DNA of 64,000 nucleotides from Psychrobacillus sp. OK028 (GCF_900103605.1 NZ_FNHY01000005.1:1-64000), one strand, 5' to 3'; counted from the stretch's first letter, positions 17,690 to 27,341 are shown. Numbers and translations: made by a program. The notes: a model not told the origin generated them from the sequence alone.

Positions 17690-19069
17690 TTAGTTTTGAA
17701 AAGGCTCAATTACTCTTTCTAACTTCATTCCCCTTGAGCCCTTTACTAAAACAATAGAACGATCATTTATTTTATTTCTTAAAAAAGTAACTAGTTTTTC
17801 TGAATCGTCGTTAGTCCAGATTAGTCGTTCAGCTGTGAAGTCTCCTTCAAGCTTGTTATATAGCCACTCCATACGAGGTCCATACAAGCAAACACCACTA
17901 AAGACGGCACTTGAAATCGACTTGCTCATGTCCTCATGATACTGCTTCTCATTGTCTCCAAGCTCCAGCATATCACCTAATACAAGCCACTTATCGGATT
18001 TAATAGATGACTTTTCTAGGAAGGAAATCGCTGCGCGCATTGATGTTGGGGCGGCATTATATGCATCATTAATGAAAATTGCTCCATTATTCCCTTCAAT
18101 CACCTGCATGCGCATATCCGTTAAAACTATTTGTTTTAACGCTTCTCGCATCTGCTCTGCAGTCAATCCAACTTCTTTTCCTATTAACAGAGCAGCGAGT
18201 GTATTTTTTACTTGATGCTCCCCTAACACGGGAATAGACATTTCACCGTTAAGTTCGCCTGTTACACGAAACGCACTTCCCTGCTCTGTGAAGTTTATCT
18301 CTTCAATACGCAAATCGTTTTGCTCTTGAGTACCAAATGATTTAGTTTGTAATGTTGGGTTTTTCTCAATGAATGGACGAAGTAATGGCTCATCGCCGTC
18401 ATAGAATAATTGACCCGCAGCATCCAACCCTGCAATGATTTCAAACTTCGCTTTTGCAATGCCTTCACGAGAGCCAAGGTCCTGCATATGAGCTTCTCCA
18501 ATATTTGTAATGACAACATATTTCGGTTTCGCTAAATTGGATAAAAACTCGATTTCTCCGAATGAACTCATACCCATTTCGAGCACTGCAAACTCTGTAT
18601 CTTCGTCTAATGAAAGAATTGTTAAAGGTAGACCAAGTTCATTATTAAAATTACCTTCTGTTTTTTTTACTCGAAAATAAGGAGATAGCATACCTGCTAC
18701 TAAATCTTTTGTAGATGTTTTCCCGTTCGATCCAGTAATTCCGATAAACACAGACTGCAATTCAGCGCGATATGCCTCTGCCATTTGTTGAAGTGCCTTT
18801 TCCCCACTATCAACAAATAAAAGCGGAACGTCTTCAGGTGGATTCGGTTCGTCCTTCAACCACAGAGATGCGGCAGCTCCTTTGGCAAAAGCATCCTGCA
18901 CAAATTTATGCCCATTTACTTGTTCTCCACGAAAAGGGATAAATAAATCTCCAGGCTGAATTGTGCGAGTATTAATAGAAACTCCTGTTACTACAGGATT
19001 ATCTTCTATTTTCTTTTCAATTTGTAACCACTCAGCAATTTGTCCTAATGTTTTTTTCAATCTGGTCAC
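17690..19069 (-). CDS. murF: UDP-N-acetylmuramoyl-tripeptide--D-alanyl-D-alanine ligase
   Basis: The 459-residue Mur ligase has the ATP-binding loop [11 protein letters not shown] (about 112-122), the central MurF motif [14 protein letters not shown] and the C-terminal domain with [15 protein letters not shown]. It joins D-Ala-D-Ala to the UDP-MurNAc-tripeptide, the last cytoplasmic step of the stem peptide. It starts with a GTG that overlaps the ddl stop by four bases (GTGA), so Ddl, which makes its substrate, is coupled directly to it. Confidence 0.96.
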   Translation of the reverse strand: MTRLKKTLGQIAEWLQIEKKIEDNPVVTGVSINTRTIQPGDLFIPFRGEQVNGHKFVQDAFAKGAAASLWLKDEPNPPEDVPLLFVDSGEKALQQMAEAYRAELQSVFIGITGSNGKTSTKDLVAGMLSPYFRVKKTEGNFNNELGLPLTILSLDEDTEFAVLEMGMSSFGEIEFLSNLAKPKYVVITNIGEAHMQDLGSREGIAKAKFEIIAGLDAAGQLFYDGDEPLLRPFIEKNPTLQTKSFGTQEQNDLRIEEINFTEQGSAFRVTGELNGEMSIPVLGEHQVKNTLAALLIGKEVGLTAEQMREALKQIVLTDMRMQVIEGNNGAIFINDAYNAAPTSMRAAISFLEKSSIKSDKWLVLGDMLELGDNEKQYHEDMSKSISSAVFSGVCLYGPRMEWLYNKLEGDFTAERLIWTNDDSEKLVTFLRNKINDRSIVLVKGSRGMKLERVIEPFQN

Positions 19070-20148
19070 TTCCCGTCTTTCGAGTGTTCAAGCATTTGCT
19101 TTTCTTCGTGGCGTTCGATTGCCAGACGAATAAGTTCTTCTATTAAACCTGGATATGATAGTCCAGATTCCATCCATAGCTTTGGATACATACTGATTGG
19201 TGTAAAGCCTGGCATTGTATTTACTTCATTGATAATAACTTCTTCTTGATCCGTTACAAAAAAGTCTGCCCGAACAAGTCCTGAACAATCCAATATTTTA
19301 AACGCACGAATAGCTGCATCCTCTAATTTCGCTTGAAGCTCTGTAGAAACTTCCGCAGGAATTGCATAATTTGTCGTACCATCCTCATATTTTGCTTCGT
19401 AGTCATAGAAATCCTTTGTCGGTAGTACCTCTCCTGCAACAGAGCATCTTGGTTCATCATTTCCAAGAACGCTCATTTCAATTTCACGTGCCACAATTCC
19501 TTGCTCCACAATAATTTTCCGATCATATTTGAAGGCATATGCTATCGCTTTAATAAGTTCTTCTCGATTTGTAACTCTACTAATCCCTACGCTAGAACCT
19601 AGATTCGCAGGCTTTACAAATAATGGCCATTGTAAGTTTTCTTCTATTTTTTGAAGCAAAGCATCCTGATTCTTTTGCCACTCTTTACTAATGAAATAAA
19701 CATAAGGAACTTGAGATAAGCCGGCTTGTGCAAATAATTGCTTCATCACCACTTTATCCATTCCTGCAGCAGACGCCAATACACCATTACCTACATACGG
19801 TAAATTCAATACTTCAAGCAATCCTTGTACCGTTCCATCTTCCCCGTTAGGTCCGTGCAGAAGAGGGAAAATCACATCCAGTTGAGTTGTATCGTCCCCT
19901 TGTTTCGCCAAAAAACTAGTAATCGTATTTGGATTTGATATTTCGTTGCCGAACTGTAGAGATTCGAGGGACTCTACTGGTGCCGTTAACTGACCTTCTT
20001 TTCTCCATTCACCTGTTTTAGTGATGAAAATTGGATATACTTCATATTTATCAAAATCGATCGCTTGAGAAACTGCCCTTGCCGTTAATAGCGACACTTC
20101 ATGCTCTGCAGATTTCCCACCGTATAATAAGCCTACTTTAATTTTCAT
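19066..20148 (-). CDS. ddl: D-alanine--D-alanine ligase
   Basis: The 360-residue ATP-grasp enzyme shows [14 protein letters not shown] at the N-terminus, [15 protein letters not shown], the ATP-binding [15 protein letters not shown] and the metal-binding [17 protein letters not shown]. It makes D-Ala-D-Ala from the product of alr, encoded about 9 kb away. The frame opens at 20166, but ATG at 20148 has GGAGG upstream and gives [12 protein letters not shown] dipeptide, not depsipeptide, product is expected, though the specificity loop needs comparison. Confidence 0.95.
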   Translation of the reverse strand: MKIKVGLLYGGKSAEHEVSLLTARAVSQAIDFDKYEVYPIFITKTGEWRKEGQLTAPVESLESLQFGNEISNPNTITSFLAKQGDDTTQLDVIFPLLHGPNGEDGTVQGLLEVLNLPYVGNGVLASAAGMDKVVMKQLFAQAGLSQVPYVYFISKEWQKNQDALLQKIEENLQWPLFVKPANLGSSVGISRVTNREELIKAIAYAFKYDRKIIVEQGIVAREIEMSVLGNDEPRCSVAGEVLPTKDFYDYEAKYEDGTTNYAIPAEVSTELQAKLEDAAIRAFKILDCSGLVRADFFVTDQEEVIINEVNTMPGFTPISMYPKLWMESGLSYPGLIEELIRLAIERHEEKQMLEHSKDGK

Positions 20149-20214
20149 TGGTTCAATTACCTCCATGTTTTGGATACTATTAGTTTATCACGGACAGCCT
20201 CAATAGTTGAGCAT

Positions 20215-20529
20215 TTATCCGAACAACTTAAGACCTACTACTCCCATAATAATACAACTTAAAAAGAACAATTTTTTTCTACTTTTTTTCTCTTGAAATA
20301 TATACATACCCATCAGAACACTTCCTGCAGCTCCAATTCCTGTCCATACCGCATAACCAGTACCGACTGCTATTTCTTTTAAGGCAAGAGATAACAAGAA
20401 AAAGCTTAATGAAGCTGAAATGACGGTGAGAATTGTAAATTTTATATTTTTGAAGCCGTTTGAGAGCTTCATACTAATAACAAATGCTACTTCAAATACA
20501 CCAGCAATTACTAATAAAAACCACTCCAT
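20215..20529 (-). CDS. SMR family efflux pump subunit (second of a pair)
   Basis: The 104-residue protein has four membrane helices and the essential membrane glutamate E13 (VIAGVFEVAFVISMK), plus the SMR motif VGTGYAVWTGIGAAGSVLMG. It overlaps the preceding subunit by one base. Such pairs (YkkCD, YvdRS or EbrAB type) work as heterodimers that export guanidinium or small cations. I cannot tell the substrate. Confidence 0.88.
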   Translation of the reverse strand: MEWFLLVIAGVFEVAFVISMKLSNGFKNIKFTILTVISASLSFFLLSLALKEIAVGTGYAVWTGIGAAGSVLMGMYIFQEKKSRKKLFFLSCIIMGVVGLKLFG

Positions 20530-20864
20530 TAGCTATTCGCCTCCTCTTCATCGTCGACTAATTTGAGACCGATAATCCCAAAAAGTAAGACTAATAAAAA
20601 GAATACTTTTCCAACGCTAACTGATTCCTCAAACCAAAATATCCCTACGATAGCCGTGCCTGCAGCACCAATCCCTGTGAATATAGCATATGCAGTACCA
20701 ATCGGAATCGTCTTCATCGCTTGGGCAAAGAGGAAAAAGCTCACGATTAAAAATACAATCGTTATGATAGATGGGACGAGCTCTGTGAAGCCGTGAGCCT
20801 CCTTTAGGCCAATTGCCCATACTATTTCCGTCAATCCCGCTATTATTAATAATATCCAGGCCAT
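20529..20864 (-). CDS. SMR family efflux pump subunit (first of a pair)
   Basis: The 111-residue protein has four membrane helices, the essential E13 in IAGLTEIVWAIGLKEAHGF and the motif IGTAYAIFTGIGAAGTAIVG. The WAIGLK segment resembles guanidinium exporters, which would be the first hypothesis for the substrate. The C-terminus is acidic (DDEEEA). No guanidine-I riboswitch is visible in the 60-base gap upstream. Confidence 0.88.
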   Translation of the reverse strand: MAWILLIIAGLTEIVWAIGLKEAHGFTELVPSIITIVFLIVSFFLFAQAMKTIPIGTAYAIFTGIGAAGTAIVGIFWFEESVSVGKVFFLLVLLFGIIGLKLVDDEEEANS

Positions 20865-20879
20865 TATTACACCCCATTA

Positions 20880-20921
20880 CCTAATAAACGCCTCTGCTAT
20901 TTCCACGTAGCAAAAGCGTTC
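20880..20921 (-). terminator. Hairpin between the 247-residue gene and the SMR pair
   Basis: On the minus strand AACGC and GGCGTT flank an inner TGCTA/TAGCA stem. It is followed by TATTAGG rather than a clean T run, so it may be a weak terminator of the upstream gene or a leader structure of the pump genes. Confidence 0.35.
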
Positions 20922-20924
20922 TAT

Positions 20925-21668
20925 TTATACTTCTATCAAGACATCTGCTGGCTTAGACATATATAACTTTAAATCCTCTAACACTTCATCTGGGAAAATA
21001 TTCTCCGGGAGAATACGAATTTCAATCCCATAATTAGATTTATCTGTTTTGTACAAAGACATTAACACACCATCTTCAAATAGTTCGTTATGTGCTGTAA
21101 CCTTTTCTGCAGACAATCTTGGTAATACAATATTATTCTTTTTACGCCAAAAAGCTGTAGATTTAGATTTTTCACCAATCAACTGAGTAAAGACATTCGC
21201 AACTAAATGATCGAAGTCATCCGCATCTCGGAAATAGATTTTTGTTATTTTCTCACCCTCGTCTGTTAAATAGACAAATCTATTTTGTAGGTGATGATAA
21301 AACGGTGAGCGAATCGCTTCTTTTTTATGTGCTATGTATAGTAGCTCTGCTTGTTCTTGTGGAGTAAGCATATTCAATTTACGTTCATCTTCAAAATCCA
21401 TGAAGCATAGTTCAAAGGGTTTTTCCACATAGCCTTTTATAAAATGGTTATATTGCTCCGGAACGATAAATTCTAGCTGCGTATGCATATTAAACGATGC
21501 ATCATCATAACAATGTTTGAGTAATAAAAGAGCTGACAAGTCAGAGAAATTTCTTATAAACTGTTGAACCGTAATCCCGCTGAATAGAGCAAAGTGCTCT
21601 ACTTCATTAACGTGAACATATATATGAGTTAAATACTCATCTGTATCCCTAACTTCTTTTTTTGCCAC
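20925..21668 (-). CDS. Conserved hypothetical protein, 247 residues
   Basis: I do not recognise the family with certainty. The protein is soluble, without signal peptide or membrane helix, acidic, and mixes alpha and beta stretches. Segments such as HNELFEDGVLMSLYKTDKSN and YGIEIRILPENIFPDEVLE look like a folded single-domain cytosolic protein. The open frame begins at 21704, but GTG at 21668 has AAAGGAG eight bases upstream and gives MAKKEVRDTDEYL. It is a single gene between the SMR pair and the divergent rodA-like gene. Confidence 0.65.
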   Translation of the reverse strand: MAKKEVRDTDEYLTHIYVHVNEVEHFALFSGITVQQFIRNFSDLSALLLLKHCYDDASFNMHTQLEFIVPEQYNHFIKGYVEKPFELCFMDFEDERKLNMLTPQEQAELLYIAHKKEAIRSPFYHHLQNRFVYLTDEGEKITKIYFRDADDFDHLVANVFTQLIGEKSKSTAFWRKKNNIVLPRLSAEKVTAHNELFEDGVLMSLYKTDKSNYGIEIRILPENIFPDEVLEDLKLYMSKPADVLIEV

Positions 21669-21813
21669 TAAGATCACTCCTTTATCTGTTCCTAATAATA
21701 GCACGATTTTTACAAGGAAACATCTTTATTCCCTCTCACGTCTCTATTAAACCAACAAGCAAAAAAATTCAATATACGCTATAATAAGTGAATGAAATTC
21801 GAAGGAAATTTAG

Positions 21814-23004
21814 GTGACTTACATGGAGAACAAAAAAGGCTTTGCTGATCGTTTCGATTGGACACTTGCTTTTATTTTATTATTATTTCTAATTATTAGC
21901 TTATTTGCTATTTCTTCTGCACAAACAACTGGACAATATGGGATAAATTTTATACCTAAACAGCTTGTTTGGTATATTATTGGCTCTATTATTATTGGGT
22001 TTGTCATGTTTTTTGAACCAGAACAATATAAAAAGTTATCTTGGTATATTTACGGTATTGGAGTATTTTTACTGATTGTGCTTTTCTTACTTCCTGATAG
22101 TTTAGCTTTAGTAAAACCAATGAATGGGGCAAAGAGTTGGTTTCACTTACCTATAGGTGATATTCAGCCTGCCGAATTTATGAAAACTTTTTATATACTG
22201 GGACTTGCCCGATTAATCACCATGCATCATGAGAGAAACCTTATTAAAACAGTTAAGACCGATTTAATATTGCTAGCTAAAATGGGGGGAACATTAATTG
22301 TTCCACTCGCTTTTATCATGACACAGCCCGACCTCGGGACTTCGTTAGTATTCCTTGCAATTACTGTAGCCCTTATTATAGTTGCCGGGATTACATGGAA
22401 AATAATACTTCCGATCTTTTTAGGGGGTATAGGAATTGGCGCACTACTTTTATGGATGGCCGTCTATATGCAAGACTTTTTAGCTGACAACTTCGGCTTT
22501 AACCCTTACCAATTTGCGCGTATATATTCTTGGTTGGACCCTTATTCTTATGCTTCAGATGAAGGAATGCACTTAATCTCTTCATTAAATGCCATTGGCT
22601 CAGGGGAAATATTCGGTAAAGGCTATGGAGAACGTATAGTCTATGTTCCAGAAAATCATACCGACTTTATATTTGCTGTTATTGGTGAAGAGTATGGTTT
22701 CGTAGGAGCTAGTGTTGTAGTTAGCCTTTACTTCTTACTTATTTATCATTTGACGAAAATTACGCTGCAGTTAAAGGATGCGTATAGCACATATGTATGT
22801 GCAGGTATTATCGCAATGATCACATTCCATGTATTTGAAAATATCGGGATGACAATTCAGTTATTACCTATTACTGGTATACCTTTGCCGTTTATAAGCT
22901 ACGGCGGTAGTTCGCTCATGGGGAATATGCTAGCTATTGGTTTAGTGTTTAGTATGAAGTTCCATCATCGAACGTATATGTTCGCAAAAAATGAAGACGA
23001 CTGA
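21814..23004 (+). CDS. rodA: RodA/FtsW/SpoVE family peptidoglycan polymerase
   Basis: The 396-residue SEDS protein has about ten membrane helices. Family motifs include KSWFHLPIGDIQPAEFMKTF near residue 110-125, the catalytic-region aspartate in NHTDFIFAVIGEEYGFVG, and the C-terminal TGIPLPFISYGGSSLMGNML. SEDS proteins polymerise lipid II with a class B PBP. It is most like rod-shape RodA, but SpoVE or FtsW cannot be excluded without alignment. Two starts are possible: GTG at 21814 (after AAGGA) and ATG at 21823 (after AGGTGA). Confidence 0.88.
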   Translation: MTYMENKKGFADRFDWTLAFILLLFLIISLFAISSAQTTGQYGINFIPKQLVWYIIGSIIIGFVMFFEPEQYKKLSWYIYGIGVFLLIVLFLLPDSLALVKPMNGAKSWFHLPIGDIQPAEFMKTFYILGLARLITMHHERNLIKTVKTDLILLAKMGGTLIVPLAFIMTQPDLGTSLVFLAITVALIIVAGITWKIILPIFLGGIGIGALLLWMAVYMQDFLADNFGFNPYQFARIYSWLDPYSYASDEGMHLISSLNAIGSGEIFGKGYGERIVYVPENHTDFIFAVIGEEYGFVGASVVVSLYFLLIYHLTKITLQLKDAYSTYVCAGIIAMITFHVFENIGMTIQLLPITGIPLPFISYGGSSLMGNMLAIGLVFSMKFHHRTYMFAKNEDD

Positions 23005-23057
23005 GGCAAGGTGGACAAATGAGTAAAAAGCAATAAAATCCTCACAATGTTGATTTT

Positions 23058-23143
23058 CACTCCGGGGCGGACGCTTTCCGTGGGCACGGCTCGAGCCTGT
23101 AGTCTCTCACTCGTGCTTTCCCACTGGAGTCGCCGCCCTGCGC
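23058..23143 (+). repeat. GC-rich dispersed repeat, copy 1
   Basis: It contains GGCGGACGCTTTCCGTGGG, GCACGGCTCGAGCCTGTAG and CCACTGGAGTCGCCGCC. The two ends are complementary (GGCGGAC...CTTTCC with GGAGTCGCCGCC), so it can fold back. It is much richer in GC than its surroundings. Related copies lie at 25650, 35447, 39188 and 54489. Confidence 0.75.
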
Positions 23144-23296
23144 TTCAATCAACAATCTCCACTTTCAATATGGATAGTTTAATACAAGATCACATATCTA
23201 TTCGTGTATTAGGTGATAAGTTTTTCTTATTCAATAAGATCACTACTAATTTAATCCCCGAAAATTTTTTAGTGTAGTACTACACAATATTTGATT

Positions 23297-23372
23297 GGAA
23301 TGGAACGCAGCGACTCCAGCGGGATAAGCGATAGCCGTCGAGTAACGACAGGAGCATTGTTCCGTTTTGGTC
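23297..23372 (-). repeat. GC-rich dispersed repeat, partial degenerate copy
   Basis: CAGCGACTCCAGCGGGA and CGAGTAACGACAGGAGCAT match inner segments of the longer repeat copies (compare 54489-54660), in the opposite orientation to copy 1. It lies about 150 bases from copy 1, so the two could be parts of one rearranged copy. Confidence 0.5.
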
Positions 23373-23403
23373 CCGGTGATCACGGTATAAATACTTTCAT
23401 ATT

Positions 23404-23460
23404 AAAAAGAAGGTGACTCTATTCGTTTCTTAACGAAATTTAAGAGTCACCTTCTTTTTA
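23404..23460. terminator. Strong inverted repeat, bidirectional terminator
   Basis: AAAAAGAAGGTGACTCT and AGAGTCACCTTCTTTTT form a 17-bp perfect stem with T tracts both ways. The stop codon of the 45-residue gene lies at its right edge. Confidence 0.8.
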
Positions 23461-23595
23461 GTTTTGCACATGAGGACTTTGTGCTGGTGGTGCTAAAGCT
23501 TTCAGTAGGTCAAGTCTAGATTTTGTCATTGTAACAGTAACACCCAGCTTTGAAAGATTACTTACAATTTTCTTCAAATCAACTTCTTTTGCCAT
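23458..23595 (-). CDS. Small conserved-looking protein, 45 residues
   Basis: A short frame reads MAKEVDLKKIVSNLSKLG and continues VTVTMTKSRLDLLKALAPPA. It has an ATG start with GACGAGGTG upstream and ends exactly at a strong terminator, which supports it being a real gene. It has one amphipathic helix region, no membrane helix and no cysteine. I do not recognise the family. Confidence 0.6.
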   Translation of the reverse strand: MAKEVDLKKIVSNLSKLGVTVTMTKSRLDLLKALAPPAQSPHVQN

Positions 23596-23769
23596 TGAAT
23601 GCACCTCGTCCTTCTATTTAATATTTACGATTTTCTTTTAAAAAAGTTCCTTTATTTAAACTAAATTCTCGGTTTTATTATACCACTTTTTACCTAAGTT
23701 GAATCTTTCAATTTTGTTACATATATTATCTACTTGTAAACCATGCTATTTCCTAAAGGAGTGAATGAT

Positions 23770-24183
23770 TTGAATGTAAAAGATGTAATGAGTAAAGAAG
23801 TAGTAACTTGTAATCCACAGGATTATGTAAGTGAAGTGGCAGATCAAATGCGAACACTAGACATCGGCTGTTTGCCAGTTGTCAGTAACAAAAAATTAGT
23901 TGGAATGATTACGGATCGGGATATCGTGACAAGGTCGGTTGCCAAGGATATAAAGAGCAAAGTGGAGGATGTCATGACAAAGTCCGTAATTTCCGTCTCC
24001 CCTGAAGATTCCACATCCGATGCTTCTATCATTATGGCGCGCCATCAAGTTCGTCGACTTCCCGTAATGGATGATGGTAAACTCGTTGGCTTTGTCTCTT
24101 TAGCGGATCTAGCTTTTCCTTTTCCACATGTCCAAGAAATTTCTAGTGCTATGGAAAGTATATCCGAACCGCGGCAATTCTAA
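23770..24183 (+). CDS. CBS-domain protein (YhcV type)
   Basis: The 137-residue protein is made of two CBS domains (VKDVMSKEVVTCNPQDYVSE...GMITDRDIVTRSV and VEDVMTKSVISVSPEDSTSD...GFVSLADLAF). CBS pairs bind adenine nucleotides and act as energy or stress sensors; this short form lacks a catalytic domain. The open frame starts at 23743, but TTG at 23770 has AAAGGAG eight bases upstream and gives (M)NVKDVMSKE. It is a single gene, ended by the hairpin at 24189. Confidence 0.9.
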   Translation: MNVKDVMSKEVVTCNPQDYVSEVADQMRTLDIGCLPVVSNKKLVGMITDRDIVTRSVAKDIKSKVEDVMTKSVISVSPEDSTSDASIIMARHQVRRLPVMDDGKLVGFVSLADLAFPFPHVQEISSAMESISEPRQF

Positions 24184-24188
24184 ACATT

Positions 24189-24217
24189 CGAGCTATCCTA
24201 AATTAGGATGGCTTTTT
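24189..24217 (+). terminator. Terminator of the CBS gene
   Basis: AGCTATCCTAA and AGGATGGCT pair across a short loop, followed by TTTTT on the plus strand. Confidence 0.7.
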
Positions 24218-24363
24218 ACATTTATTTACCATAGGTTGCAAGTGTTTAGGTGATGTTTCACTCTGTTTCTGCTATCTTATATGATATCCTATTACATCGT
24301 GCCAAACTATTTAAAAACGTGTAATATAGAGTTCATAAGATTTGCAGAAAGCAGGTTCGAAGT

Positions 24364-25527
24364 ATGAAAAAGGTTTTATTAATATTAATGTCTATCCAAT
24401 TTTTAGTTTATCTTGGCTTTGGAATAATTATCCCAGTATTGCCAGAGGTAATATTAGAACAAAATTATAATGAAATTCACGTTGGCGGTCTATTGACAGT
24501 ATACTCTTTAGCTTCTTTCTTCACTGCTCCATTATGGGGAATGCTATCTGATCGGATTGGGCGTAAAACACTTATTTTAGTTGGATTAGTAGGATTCTCT
24601 TTGAGCTTTTGGTTGTTTTCATTATTTTTTGATTCGTTATTTATGCTTTATCTGTCTCGTGTAGTTGGTGGATTATTTTCTGGAGCACTATACGCTGCAG
24701 TAACCGGATTTGCAGCGGATTTATCTAATGAAGAGAACCGCAATAAATATATGGGGTTTCTTGGCATGTCGATTGGTTTAGGGTTTATATTCGGTCCAGC
24801 AATCGGTGGTGTATTGGGACATATTGATTTGGCACTTCCTTTTACAGCTTCCGCGATTTTATTACTTGCAATTTTCGTGTATGCTTTAATCATTTTAAAG
24901 GAACCGGATCGCACTGGTGAAGCCAATAAACGAGCACTTCTACCGAAAGGAGCAGCTAGTTTATGGAGCTATCGTATTAAATATCTATTCTTATTTTCGT
25001 TCATGGTGACGTTTTTACTTGCTGGTCTTGAGGCTACGTTTCAGTTGTTCCAAATTGAAAGAATCGAAATTACTCCATTACAAATAGGATATTTGTTTAT
25101 GTTCAGTGGATTTGTCGATGCAGCTATTCAAGGTGGAGTCGTGCGCCGCATTAAAAATGGCACAGAAACAAAATGGCTATTATATGCGCAAATTGCTACA
25201 GCGGTCGGATTATTCATGACTGTTTTCACGCAAAGTATTTTCTGGGCTGGACTGTCTCTCTGTGTGTTCACTGCAGGAAATGCACTAGCACGAACAACAA
25301 TTGTCTCACTAACTACGAAAGAGTCTGGGGGACGCTATGGCACAGCTGCGGGGATGTCCTACTCGATGGATAACTTAGGTCGCATTATCGGTCCATTATT
25401 ATTTGCTTGGTTATTTACAAAACAACCTGACAATATTTATATGCTTTCCGGGGTGCTTGCAGTTCTTTCTATAGGATTAATCTTCGCATACCGCAAGTCT
25501 ACTAAATCTTTGAGGGCAGTTGCATAG
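24364..25527 (+). CDS. MFS drug efflux transporter (DHA1 type)
   Basis: The 387-residue protein has 12 membrane helices. Motif A (GMLSDRIGRKTLIL) lies between helices 2 and 3 and the antiporter motif C-like GLGFIFGPAIGGVLG is in helix 5, typical of proton-driven drug exporters such as NorA, Bmr or TetA(L)-like pumps. The substrate cannot be read from sequence. It is a single gene; the ATG has AGCAGG upstream. The MITE-like element begins 15 bases after the stop codon. Confidence 0.88.
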   Translation: MKKVLLILMSIQFLVYLGFGIIIPVLPEVILEQNYNEIHVGGLLTVYSLASFFTAPLWGMLSDRIGRKTLILVGLVGFSLSFWLFSLFFDSLFMLYLSRVVGGLFSGALYAAVTGFAADLSNEENRNKYMGFLGMSIGLGFIFGPAIGGVLGHIDLALPFTASAILLLAIFVYALIILKEPDRTGEANKRALLPKGAASLWSYRIKYLFLFSFMVTFLLAGLEATFQLFQIERIEITPLQIGYLFMFSGFVDAAIQGGVVRRIKNGTETKWLLYAQIATAVGLFMTVFTQSIFWAGLSLCVFTAGNALARTTIVSLTTKESGGRYGTAAGMSYSMDNLGRIIGPLLFAWLFTKQPDNIYMLSGVLAVLSIGLIFAYRKSTKSLRAVA

Positions 25528-25541
25528 ACTTATTGCAAAAA

Positions 25542-25985
25542 CGAGTGAGGGACAGAACCTATCTCAAAATCAAAAGCAGTCCAAATTTTAAGATAAGTAA
25601 AATTTGGACTGCTTCTTTTGTATTTCAGCTCCGCCGCCGTTGTTCTCCGTTACGGCGGACGCTTTCCTAGGGGCACGGCTCGAGCCTGTAGTCTCTCCCA
25701 CGTGCTGTTCCCTTAGGAGTCGCCGCCTTCACTGCGAACAACTATTTCCCTCTCTATATCAAGCAAATCTCTACATAAATTCAAGTATAAAAAAGGACAA
25801 CTTCTGTTAAAATTTAAGTATCCTACTACCAAATTCTAAACGAAAGAAGTGTCCCTCTGTTTAAAGATTATTACATGAATCAAATCATTTTACCTCTAGA
25901 TTTAGCAGTTAAATTAGCAAAAAATGATATCGCACACGCGACTTCACTTTTTTCATTGATTGAGACTACTTCTGTCCCTGCCTCG
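25542..25985 (+). mobile_element. MITE-like element, copy 1 (IS1182-type remnant)
   Basis: This 444-base unit begins CGAGTGAGGGACAGAA and ends TTCTGTCCCTGCCTCG, imperfect terminal inverted repeats (13 of 16). Inside are a strong hairpin (GCAGTCCAAATTTTA with TAAAATTTGGACTGC), a GC-rich repeat copy and the 5' end of a transposase frame. Copy 2 at 38952-39371 is similar throughout but inverted. No functional transposase is left. Confidence 0.75.
25650..25735 (+). repeat. GC-rich dispersed repeat, copy 2 (inside MITE copy 1)
   Basis: It reads GGCGGACGCTTTCCTAGGGG, CACGGCTCGAGCCTGTAG and CCCTTAGGAGTCGCCGCC, the same layout as copy 1 at 23058 with compensating changes in both arms (TAGGGG with CCCTTA), which keeps the stem paired. 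Confidence 0.75.
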
Positions 25986-26015
25986 TTTTTTTATGGATCA
26001 ATCCTGCCTGTATAA
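25857..26015 (+). pseudogene. IS1182-family transposase remnant, N-terminal part
   Basis: Reading from CTG at 25857, the frame gives (L)FKDYYMNQIILPLDLAVK followed by LAKNDIAHATSLFSLIETT, then a stop at 26013. This resembles the conserved N-terminus of IS1182-type transposases (MFKxYxMNQxxLPLDLxxKLxxNDIA) as I remember it. The start codon is mutated and everything after about 45 residues is missing; the last codons lie outside the element. Confidence 0.6.
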
Positions 26016-26045
26016 GGTGGATGTTTCTCTTATAACCAAACCTAA

Positions 26046-27341
26046 CTAGCTGTCTGTTTTCAAATACTCTACTCTTTTCTGTCCGAGCTCTGGATGTGCG
26101 GCTCTAACTACAGAAGGTCTTGCCAAAAATAGTGTTACTAATATTAGTAAAATACTAGAGACAATTAAAATACTTTGTGCTGGAAAAACATCGTATAAGA
26201 ATCCAAACAACACCATTCCAAGCGGCATTAGAGCCATGGCGCACGTTTCTATTATTGAAAATACGCGTCCTTTATAATCGTCCTCTATCATTTTCTGCAT
26301 CATTACCTGTATCGGAGTGTTCGTTACAATCATAGATACTCCAAAGAAAAACATTAATGCGAAATAAAATACAACGATTACTGTATAAGACATATTTATT
26401 AGTAACGGCAAAGCAACAGCTCCCATAAGAACTCCCATAACAACGATACCCCATTTAGATACTAAAAACGGATATTTCAATTCCTTACGGGTCGAAAAAT
26501 AGATGGATAGCAGCAGCATCCCAACCGCAAATGCCCCTTCCGTAAAGCCAAAATGCTCTGGACTAACCTTTAACTTTTCAATGAGGATAAATGAGTAACC
26601 TACCATATAAGCCCCAAACAAAAAGTTGATAAATAGAGAAATCACTATCATCGTTTTCAAAATAGGCTGCTGCATTAAATAACGAAGACCCGCCTTCATG
26701 CTCTCTAGCATCGGTTCCTTCGGTTCTCCTTCTACTACTTCTTTTCGCTTCGCAAATAATTTGAAGTCCATCGTAGATTCCAAGAGAACAGCTATAATAG
26801 AAGCCACCATATACATAATTAGGAATACCGGCATAGACACCGCTCCGTAAAGAAGTCCTCCTACCGCAGGACTTCCAATCGCCGCAAACGAAATAGACAT
26901 TTGGTTTAGAGACATTGCTTTTTGAATTCGTCCCTCGTCTACTAACCCAGTAATGGAGGAACTAAATGTTACTCCTGAAAATAACGAAGTTAACGATAAA
27001 ATGACGGTCGTACTATAAATCGCAACTAATGACAGACCCGCTGTCAAACTAACAATTAGTAATCCCCCAACTGCAACAGTTGTAGCAATCTGTGATACGA
27101 TGACAATCATTTTACGAGAATATTTGTCTGCAGCGTATCCTGCAAATGGTGCAACCAATGTCCTTGGTAAAATACTGCAAATCAAATTTAGCGCAAAACT
27201 GGATGCCGATCCTGTTAATTGTAAAATGTAAAAGCTAATTGCAAAGGCATACACCTGTGCACCAAAAGTGGAAACTAACTTACTGATTGTGAACGTCCAC
27301 AAGTGATAGGTTGCTTTTTTAAGCTTTAATAATTCATCCAT
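26046..27341 (-). CDS. MFS efflux transporter, likely controlled by the divergent XRE regulator
   Basis: The 431-residue protein has 12 membrane helices and resembles the macrolide-efflux/MDR group of the MFS (AGYAADKYSRKMIVIVSQ as the helix 2-3 motif; PTPIQVMMQ-like NTPIQVMMQKMIEDDYKGRVFSI in the middle of the C-half). It has a good minus-strand promoter (27396-27424) with a perfect palindrome just downstream of the -10 box, so it is probably repressed by the divergent XRE/TPR regulator. The ribosome site is AAAGGAG. The substrate is unknown. Confidence 0.88.
   Translation of the reverse strand: MDELLKLKKATYHLWTFTISKLVSTFGAQVYAFAISFYILQLTGSASSFALNLICSILPRTLVAPFAGYAADKYSRKMIVIVSQIATTVAVGGLLIVSLTAGLSLVAIYSTTVILSLTSLFSGVTFSSSITGLVDEGRIQKAMSLNQMSISFAAIGSPAVGGLLYGAVSMPVFLIMYMVASIIAVLLESTMDFKLFAKRKEVVEGEPKEPMLESMKAGLRYLMQQPILKTMIVISLFINFLFGAYMVGYSFILIEKLKVSPEHFGFTEGAFAVGMLLLSIYFSTRKELKYPFLVSKWGIVVMGVLMGAVALPLLINMSYTVIVVFYFALMFFFGVSMIVTNTPIQVMMQKMIEDDYKGRVFSIIETCAMALMPLGMVLFGFLYDVFPAQSILIVSSILLILVTLFLARPSVVRAAHPELGQKRVEYLKTDS

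Larger units (their letters stand above)
23005..23403. other. Gene-free stretch with two repeat pieces
   Basis: Apart from the two GC-rich repeat pieces listed separately, this stretch is AT-rich and non-coding. The short open frame on the plus strand lies entirely within the repeat. Confidence 0.6.

Noticed and set aside
20865-20924. Guanidine-I (ykkC) riboswitch before the SMR pair
   Set aside because: Only 60 bases are available and none of the conserved ykkC core motifs were seen; the small hairpin is recorded instead.
23047-23277. 76-codon open frame in the rodA-CBS gap
   Set aside because: It begins inside the GC-rich repeat; the same frame is not kept in other copies.
25604-25810. 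68-codon open frame in MITE copy 1
   Set aside because: Repeat-derived; not maintained in MITE copy 2.
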